Assembly (NCBI GenBank): GCA_033964015.1
Contig: CM066924.1
Coordinates: forward strand, 5,872,251 to 5,936,250
DNA: 64,000 nucleotides
From: Scolanthus callimorphus
Taxonomy: Eukaryota > Cnidaria > Anthozoa > Actiniaria > Edwardsiidae
Reading direction: 5' to 3'
Below are positions 50,859-60,000 of this stretch, piece by piece; the stretch's first letter is position 1; each line of letters opens with the position of its first letter. A model generated the notes under the pieces. That model had not been told where the DNA came from. It worked only from the letters and a program-made list of their open reading frames with translations, and made no database searches. The position numbers and the translations under genes are program-made.

Positions 50859-51095
50859 TCACTTTACTGGCATCACAAGACAAAGTATCGAGCATATGAG
50901 CTCTGCATCTGCGTCAATTCGCCAGCAAAGTCGAAATTTGTCACTCAAAGCACTCATTTCCTGTAGTTTGAGCGATAAGTTCCCGTGCAATGCAGCAAGT
51001 TCTTGCCTGGCCTGTTCGTTGATGGACGATTTATTTACTTTTTCCTCCAGATCTTTTATTTTGATTTCTAATTCTTCGTTTTTCGTTCTTGTTTC
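50859..51095 (-). CDS. homer: Homer exon 10 (C-terminal coiled coil and stop)
   Basis: Acceptor CGCTTCCAG precedes GAAACAAGAACG. Encodes residues 358-435, heptad-rich ([19 protein letters not shown]), then a tail ending [10 protein letters not shown] and TGA. The last 25 residues are not coiled-coil-like and contain several Cys. The + strand ORF across this exon is a shadow. Confidence 0.93.
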   Translation of the reverse strand, partial: ETRTKNEELEIKIKDLEEKVNKSSINEQARQELAALHGNLSLKLQEMSALSDKFRLCWRIDADAELICSILCLVMPVK

Positions 51096-54000
51096 CTGGA
51101 AGCGAATCAAAATAAATGAATTTTTACGCAGTTATTAACGTTATTAACGTAGTCAGTGGCACTCCTCACGAGAGAGCATATTGCGGACGTACTTCTCAAT
51201 GTGTAATGACTATTTGGAATGAACTATCAAATTTCCAAGTTTGAAAACTGTTCAGCCTGGAAGAAATAAAAAATGACACTTTTCGTTATCCATTTTCATC
51301 CGCTCGATAACACACGAAAATATTCCAAATTTTTACTTATCTAGCAGTTAAAAGGAAGACGATTATTTTGTTCATTTCTTGTAGATTTTGACCGCATTTA
51401 AGCTACCTAAATTAACCCTAAAATCGTGACTCTGTCCCTTTAACTCAACTTTAACTTCATTAATTTCTAAATCCAATATCAGTAAATCCCGCAAATAGCA
51501 AAGCTCAATCTAGGAAGTACGATGTTGTGGGTGCGCGCTACGTACCTTAACTTGCGTGGTGAGTTCCGAATTGGTCCGCTTTATCTGCGCCATTTCCTGC
51601 AAGTGCGGAAAATGTGCGTTGGATTTCAACTTGATTTACGGATTAACCAATCAAAATGCTTTAACACAGGATAGGACAGCACAAGACACGGGACGCGTCG
51701 TAACTTTTCACAGCTCGTCATACGAAATCTGCTCTATATTTTCCTCATGTTAATGATCATACACAATTTCTGCAGATGGGAAAATCTGAATTTCCCAAGG
51801 CACACGCATGGGAAGTGTTCGGAATTCACACGGATAGCCATGGGAAATCCGAACACTTCTCATTCTTCTACCATGGGGAATTCAACTTTCCCCATGGATG
51901 GGTTTCTACAGAAATTCCCTGTGACACTTACCTCGTCTCGGTCTGTGACCACACTCTCCAGGTGGATAATTCTTCCTTCTAACGCCATCTTCTCCTGCTG
52001 CAGGCTGTTAAACACATCTGCATTCATGTCGGACGACTCCAGCTCTTGCACCTAATAACAATACACAAGAACATTTAGAAAATAACACCTATTTTATATA
52101 GAGAATGTGCGCATTCTGATTGGTTAAAAAGCGTGTTTGTAAGAGACCTGAGAAACACGATTGTCACGCAACGCTGTCGCGCGTGTGTATGTTATTTTCT
52201 AAAAGCAATAAAAGTACTTTCCGCGTGCTCTCTGGTTTCTTACAAACACGAGGGGGATGTTGGGAGAACTGATTAAAACTTGAAAGAAACGAGCCGCAGG
52301 CGAGTGTCTTTCAAGTTTTATCAGTTCGACCAACATTCCCCGAGTACAAGTACAAGTAATTATTATATGCGCACTGTTTTGATATAACATGAGACTGAGG
52401 ACTATTCTATTCAATCCATGATCAATGATCAAATGACACTGGATAGCGCAGCATAAGTTTCGCGCGATAAAACACCCTCTACCCTAGGTTCCGGTATAAA
52501 AGGGATAAGGCCTCTCACTTTCACGCTTGAATCGGCAAATATAAATTCATATTTCAACAGAATAAAGTCGAGAATTATCAGTCTCCGGCAAAAGTGCTTT
52601 TATAGGACCCCCAAGAAGTTTAAATAACAATCCGTTTGCATAAATGGCAAAGGTTATTTAATGTCTACTAATTGTTTCGGTTTACATTTTGAAATTCGCG
52701 GTTCTGAATATTGTGATTCTGATATTGTGATTATAGACTTGCTATCTGCACGTAAAGCTTTTATCTAAGCCAAACCAGTTGTAATAAAAATTATCCTGCA
52801 CCAACTAATAAGGTATCAGTTTGGAAAGCAAAGAGTTTATATTTATTTCTTCAAAAAGTCGCGTTTTGGATAAAAATTTTGAATTCGCGCCACAGAGATG
52901 TTAACTCTACGACAGCTAAGTGACAACTGACAATCAAAGGCCCCCGGGGCCCGCTTCTTTTATACTGGAACCTCATGTTTAAACACCCTCTACCCTGTGT
53001 GCTGGCGGCTACGGCACCTTTTTTCTTAGTCGACTGCTCTCTTCCTTGTACGCGTTCAGTTGTTTCTTCCACTCCTCCACGTTTGCTGTACTTTCTTGTA
53101 AAGCCGCTGTTAGTCGCGCATTGTTGTTCTTCAAAGTTTGAAGCTCCGTTTCCCATTTCTTTGCATTCCCAGAACTATGAAAAATGAAGCGTAATCGGTT
53201 CTTCGTCCTCTAATGAGATACAGCAAACAGCCTAAAGAATCGCCATCTTTCTAGCCAGATTTTTTTTTAAGGCCAGTTTACACTTGCGAGTTTTGTTGCA
53301 TTTGTCGCGGCGATTTTCTCGCGCGAGTTGCAAATCCAATGCTCTTGTGGCTCTTTTCTTCAAATCGCATCAAGCTGCAAAGAGTTTCGAAGTTTTGAAA
53401 TTTCCGCGACATTACGCGACAAAAACCGCGCCAAGTTGCACCTAGTTTACATAAAGGCCGGTTACACTTGCGATTTTTGCTGCATTTGTCGCGGCGATTT
53501 TTCTCGCGCGAGTTGCAATTCCAACTCTCTAGTGTAAACGAGATGCAAATCCGGTGCGATTTCTGTGCTCTTTTTTCTTCAAATCGCATCAAGTTGCAAA
53601 GAGTTTCGAACATGTTTGAAATCTCCGCGACTTCACGCGACAAAAATCGCGGCAGATCGCGCCGAGTTGCACCTAGTTTACATTAGTGATTTTGAGTTGA
53701 CGCGTACGTGCGAGAAAAATTGCCGTGACTCGCGCGACAAAGATTTCAGCAGAATTGCAAGTGTAAACGGACCTTTAGTGAGGAACGCTGTGCCATAAAC
53801 ATTGGCCAATAAAGTAAAATGAAAGATTTTTCTATTCTACTAACATAAACACTCACCAAATGAATTTTACTGACATTTGAACTTAGTAACTTCGATGGTG
53901 GACATTTTCCTTTGACTTTTGATTCGCTGTAGTTCCTTGGCGCGCACTACAGACAATTCCACTCTCGAACCCAGAGCTCCCCGGCTCGTAACCTCGTGGG

Positions 54001-57000
54001 GGAGCTCTGGTGACAGCCACTGACGCATGCGCGAGATTTAATACAGAGCCCCTGAGAAAAGATCTTTCAGCGCATGCTCCAACGCTCAAAATCAGCCAAT
54101 CAGCCCCAGAGCCTTCCCTGCGAGCCAGACGAGTCGGGGAGCTCTGGGTACGAGAATGAGACAATTCCAGCTATAATGAGTGCGCGCGCTGCATGTCGGT
54201 AGTTGTGTTACATGTCACGAATCAAGTGCCTTGTATGCGCGCGCTGCATGTCGGTAGTTGTGTTACATGTCACGAATCAAGTACCTTGTATGCGCGCGTT
54301 GTATGTCGGTAGTTGTGTTACATGTCACGAATCAAGTGCCTTGTGTGCGCGTGTTGCATCCTGGTAGTTGTGTTACAAGTCACGAATCAAGTTCCTTGTA
54401 TGCGCGCGTTGCATCCTGGTAATCTAAACTAGGACACATGTAGCGCGCAATATTGTAGCCGGACACGTTTCCCAGTTTAGCCACGCGAGAAACATTGGTG
54501 CACGAAACAAATTTTGTAGCCGGGACACAGAGAAATGCGATGCGATGTTTCCTACTTTAGCCGCTTGTGGAAACATACATGCAGGAGACAAATGTTGCGC
54601 GCTACATGTGTCCTAGTTTAGCCGTAGCTTTAGATTGGCCGTTTTCACACTAGAGACGAACAAATCGTCTGGACGGACAAATCGTCTCAAGACGAACAAA
54701 TCGTCCGATGTGAAAACGGGACGAACAAATTTTTAGACGAACAAATCGTCTAAATTTGTTCGTCTGTTTGGCCGTCTCGGAAGACGATTTTTCATAGACG
54801 CTTTGTTCTTGTAGACGAACAAATCGACTAAAGTCCGACTTAGACGTACAAAAGACGAACAAACCGTCAGACGATTTGTCCGTCCAGACGATTTGTTCGT
54901 CTTCTAGTGTGAAAACGGTCATTCCAAACGCACTTCTAAAGAAATGAGAGCATGGCACGAACGCTTATAGCTGGAATCGTCCATTCTCGAAAAGATAGTT
55001 TTCACCATTCAAACTTTCCATACCTTTTTGGAACAACGAAATAATGTCCGGAGAAAGTTATTTTGACAGTCTTTTAATCGAGTGAGGTCTGGATTTCTTA
55101 CCTCTGAGCTAAAGCCATCTTGAGTCTGTCATTTTCATATTTGAGCTGAGCCTCTGTGTTACCGAGAGGCTTGTGACTTATACTAGGGGATTCCCTGGAC
55201 TCATCCTGAAAATGGGAACATAGCTAAGTATTTTTGAAAATGTTGGTCGCGATGCAATGGTTTTAGCTGTAAAGTGCAAATACATGAAGGCATACATGAA
55301 GCGTTTTGTTTTTGAAACTTACAGAGCCCTGGGGAATACCGTTTGGTATTGTTTATATTTGATATTAGTAATTGTTCTTCACTTTTGGTGAAAACTGCGG
55401 GCATTATGTGCAATTTTTACTACTACTACTGTACACAAATTGAAGTGAACAGCTCAGTGAGAAGATTGCAAATTAAAGTGTAGAATTATAAGAAGCTTAC
55501 AGAGTAAGTAAAAGAAGGAGAAGACAAAACGAAACTGGTAAAGCCCCCCCCCCCCCCTTCATTGTGTGGAGATATTTGCCTGTTTAGTGCAAGCTGCGTG
55601 ATTTCTTCATCTTTGTATAGTTAGTAAATTAGCTATGCTTATGTTAAAGGGTTATGTCACGGCTATTTTAACAAAATTCGAAAAAACTAGGCAGGTGGTT
55701 GCACCGAACATATATAATAATTCAACTTAGTATATACCAAAATTAATAAATAGTTATTTTCACCACACGCTCTGATCGGTAGACATCGAACACTATTTTA
55801 CTGTTTTGAGAAAACTCTCTAATGGCAGCTCGTTTCGTGCGTTCCATTTTAATCCACCATATTTTATTCTACTGATTTGGTTTATACTAAAACAACTATC
55901 CCCCTCAGTGTCGGCTTGACTAGCGGTTCAGTGCTCAATATTCTCCCTTCAGCGGATAGTTGTTTAAAACTGTTAAAGTTCCGCACGTTTGAAAACAATT
56001 CAGCGCGTGCTATGAAATCACAGTCCAGGGCAATTCACAATCCATTTCCATCCGCTCTAACAAACCAAACTTGTACTTATCTGTCAGTTGACAAGTTACT
56101 TGACAAACCAAGGCAGTTATTTTTACTTATTTCCTATGAATTGAACTTCAATCAATAGTCATCAAAAATGACAATTCACAATCCAATTCCATGTTCCCTC
56201 GACAACAAACCAAAATAGTCAAAAATGTACTGACAAGACAGTTAAAAGGTTACTTAGCAAACCAAGATGGTTATTTTGCTATTTCTTGTTGGATTTTTGA
56301 CTTTGCTGTTTCGCTTAAATCAAACCATCTGAGCCAATGAAACTTTTGCCATGTTTCGCCTAGTGCAGTCAACTGGCTTCCCTCTGAACAACGTCGCGAC
56401 GGAAAGCCAGGCGACTGCACTAGGCGAAACAGGCAAGAATCTGATTGGCTCATAAGATTGGAATGGACAGCAAAGCCAAATAAATCGTTGTTTTGAAAAC
56501 GCGGGTCCCGATGAAACGATCTTAGCTGTAAGAAATGTAAAGTAACCCTGAACTCGTAACATTGCCCATTTAAACAAGGCATACAGTGAATGATACATGC
56601 TTACTTGAGCTGTTAATTTAAAGGAAGGTGGGAGAGAAATCTTGCGAGTTCCAGACATGGATCGCTTTGTGGTATCACTTCCAATGATATCCAAGTCCAT
56701 GCCACGATGCCTCACAAACTGAAAACATTGTCAGTTTGAGAGCAAGATTAAAGGTATTAGGAATGTGTCAAGATTAGTAGAGTGTTTATATTGTACAGGT
56801 TTGACAAGTGTTATAATGGATTGACTGCATTAGGAGTATTGTTAGCAGATCAAACAGCAATTAGATGCCATGCTCTTGGGTTAAATGGGTTACAAATGTA
56901 AACAAGATGCTTAAACACAGGTTAGCACCACAGCCCGGAGGATTTAGACCCCGTCCACACTACACCGTTTTCAAACGAAAACGGATACTTTTTGCTCCGT

Positions 57001-60000
57001 TTTCAAAAAGATTTGCGTCCACACTTATCGTTTTCGTATTGTTTTCGCCGTTTTCGGTGATCGTTTTCGGCGTTGTAGTGTGGACGATAGCCGTATCCGG
57101 AGCAAAAAGTATCCGTTAACATTTGAAAAACGGTGTAGTGTGGACGGGGTCTTAGAAACAGGAGAAAACCTTGAAATAATTAATAATGAGAAATTCCCAA
57201 GAAAAAAAACAAGGGGAGAAATTGAACATTTGAACTGAAATCCTGGCTCAAACTCTAACTATGGTGATATTGCATAGCTCAGCGGATTTTAGATTACTGT
57301 CCTGAGTAATTCCCACTTTCTTTGCATTTGTTTTACCATCGTCATGTGAAATTGCAAGGGATGTCAACTCTCCAAGTCTTGTTGGAGTCTCAAGATTTTT
57401 CGCTCCATCTCCCGGGAAAAATTCAAGAGTACTACCATACATTTACTGTATTTCTCCCGGGAGAATTTCAGAAAATTTTGCCATTTCAAGGCAGTCTCTA
57501 GATTTTTGAAGTCCTGGGGTTTGACGTCCCTGGAATTGGCTCTATTGTATGAAACAACAATAAAGGCTGCATACTTGTCTTATGTCTTATAGGTACCAAA
57601 CTGAGAACAGATTTATTAGTTCCTTACAAGTGAGAATGAATAATGCTGAATAAATGCTGAGAGAGAATGAATAAATGCTGTTACTTGAACCAACATCGAA
57701 ACACAGGGACAGGGAGGTCAATTCTCGCAGTTTTGCCAAGAGTCTCAAAAATTTTCACTCCTGTCTCCTGGCGAAATTTGCCTGAACTGCCATATATTTA
57801 CTGCAATTCTCCCGGTTTTCTTTGTTGAAATCTTCTCATAAAATCTTCATTTCAAATGCCAAGGTTTCTCCCAGTTTCTGAAGTCCTAGAGTTGGTGTCC
57901 CTGCCGAGATAAACTTGCTGAAAAATTGTATGAAACTATGAAAAGTGTTCAAAGGTTGAAGTACACAACTGCAACAGGAAGTCAAGGAAATAAAAAGTAA
58001 AAAAAAGAAATGAGCAACTGACCTCAATTCCACTAACCTCGATACTACTGGTTGAAGAACCACTTCTGAGCGATGGAGTCTTTTTCCCAGACTGTGACGT
58101 GGGTGTGGGGGAATCATTCATTCCGTTTATGTGTGTATTATTGTTAGCAATAAGACTTGTGTGGGTAGGCTGTGGTGATGATGAGGCAGACGTTTGACTG
58201 GAGCCACTTATGGACTTGCTTGAGCCTCTAGCTTCTTTGAATTTCTCTGCAAACTGAATATCAAATTTGTAACATAAGTAATGGTCCATGGAAGAACTAG
58301 GGAAGCAAGCAGCATAGCAAACTAGCTGGAATCATAGTAGTTAACTAGTTAACAGAGGGGAAATGGTGTTCAGAGTGGCATTGACATTGACAGTTTTTAT
58401 TATTATTTGCATTATAAGGAGGTGGCCATGGTCAATTGGGAAAATCCAGAATCTTGCAAACAGGGGCGTACAGGGAGGGGGAGGGGGGTATGCCACACGG
58501 ATCACAAGTGCAAACATTTAAAATCGCGAGTCATGGATGTCGAAAATAAACTTTCACGGATCACGGAAATGGATGCGCACTCTCAAAAACTGTCTTCCTT
58601 AGCACATGAAGCACGGCGAAATTTTTTAATGCACATGATTTAGAAGTTGCTGGAAGAACTCTTATGGTCTCCCCTTTCAGGCATGAGATTTCGAGAGATC
58701 CCCCCTTTCGCTCGCCCAAAAATGAAGTGATCCCCAAAAAATCCTCAGCCCCCCACAGGCCATAAATAATGATCGGTCCCTCAGTATCTGAACGAAGTAT
58801 CCTGCGTAAGCAGCTGCCACTAGCGCTCACTGGAAAGTCCTTTCCTAGTGCTAGTAACCATTGATATTTTTGACATGATGATATTTGCCAGGCACTATCA
58901 CTCCCCACCACACTGCATGAAGTGGGGTGACGTAACTCAACTTGAATACCACGGACAATTCGCTGTATGCGCACTCTCAGCCGGGAACAAAAAGAATCAC
59001 AAATCACGATTTTATCAGCTCAAAATCACAATTCTCGAGCATTTAAAAACGACTTTCACAGGTCACGCCAGGATTGGGCAATTCCAGAAAATAAAGGTAC
59101 CCTCCCCACGGGCGGCACTAGTTTTTGACCCCCCCATGCATCGGGAATTTCCAAAATGGTTTACCCCCCATGCATATAGAGGGGGGGGTGGTACCTTTAT
59201 TTTCTGGAATTGCCCATTCGTGATGTGCATGAATCACGAAATAGAATTGGCCATTTTCACGGATCACGAAAACAAAAAGGGCCGATCACGGTTAACGAAA
59301 AAACCCTGTACACCCCTGTGCAAAATTTCTAGGGATTCTTGAAATCTCTGAGTGTTAGAGAGATGTCTTACAATCTCGTTTTCTGACATTACAGAGAAAG
59401 TATGTGGAGCAATCTTCTCAAATTTTTAAACCTTGATCTCTTTGCCACCCATATTATTATTTCAAGAAATTTTCAGGGCTGGAAATTATGACCAGGTGGT
59501 CGTCTGGGCAACCTCGAATCAAGGCTAGGCGACCCACCTGGCAACCAAATATTTTGATACTCTCTGGCAACCAAAACTTATGTTCAGGTGACCAGTTTTT
59601 TTTTTGCACTTGGTTGCCAGCTGGCAACTAAGAAAAAAAGTTAATTGCCAGCCCTGTGTAGGCAATCATTTCATCTTTGTTCAAAGTACCTTATTCAGTT
59701 CCAGCTCTGATGGGAAGCCCAGCCCATAAACACTGCTGACTTTGGGGTCAGACCACTGGCCAAACTTCTGAGATGTCTTGGTGAAGTTCATATTGGGAAA
59801 TATGGTGCTATTGATAATGGCCTGGTGAGGGAAAATTACATTTTAAGGTCTGAGTAAGCCATGTTGGGCCAAAAATTAACCCACCATTAAAACATCTCAA
59901 AAACACTCTCTCCAACATAGCTATTCTGATGTCCAAAATAATCGTACAATGTCCACTCTATACAGCCTTATTCAGGCCTGTAGGTTTATTGATTTCAGCC

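Noticed and set aside
50638..51138. 166-aa + strand ORF
   Set aside because: It is antisense to the last Homer exon and runs into a palindromic MITE; the minus strand has splice sites and coiled-coil homology.
54650..54958. 102-aa ORF with repeated RRFVRL/TNKF peptides
   Set aside because: Generated by the ACGAACAAATCGTC palindromic word array.
58561..59342. 148-aa and 164-aa ORFs in Homer intron 3
   Set aside because: They span the boundaries of two nested inverted-repeat elements, and no family motif is visible.
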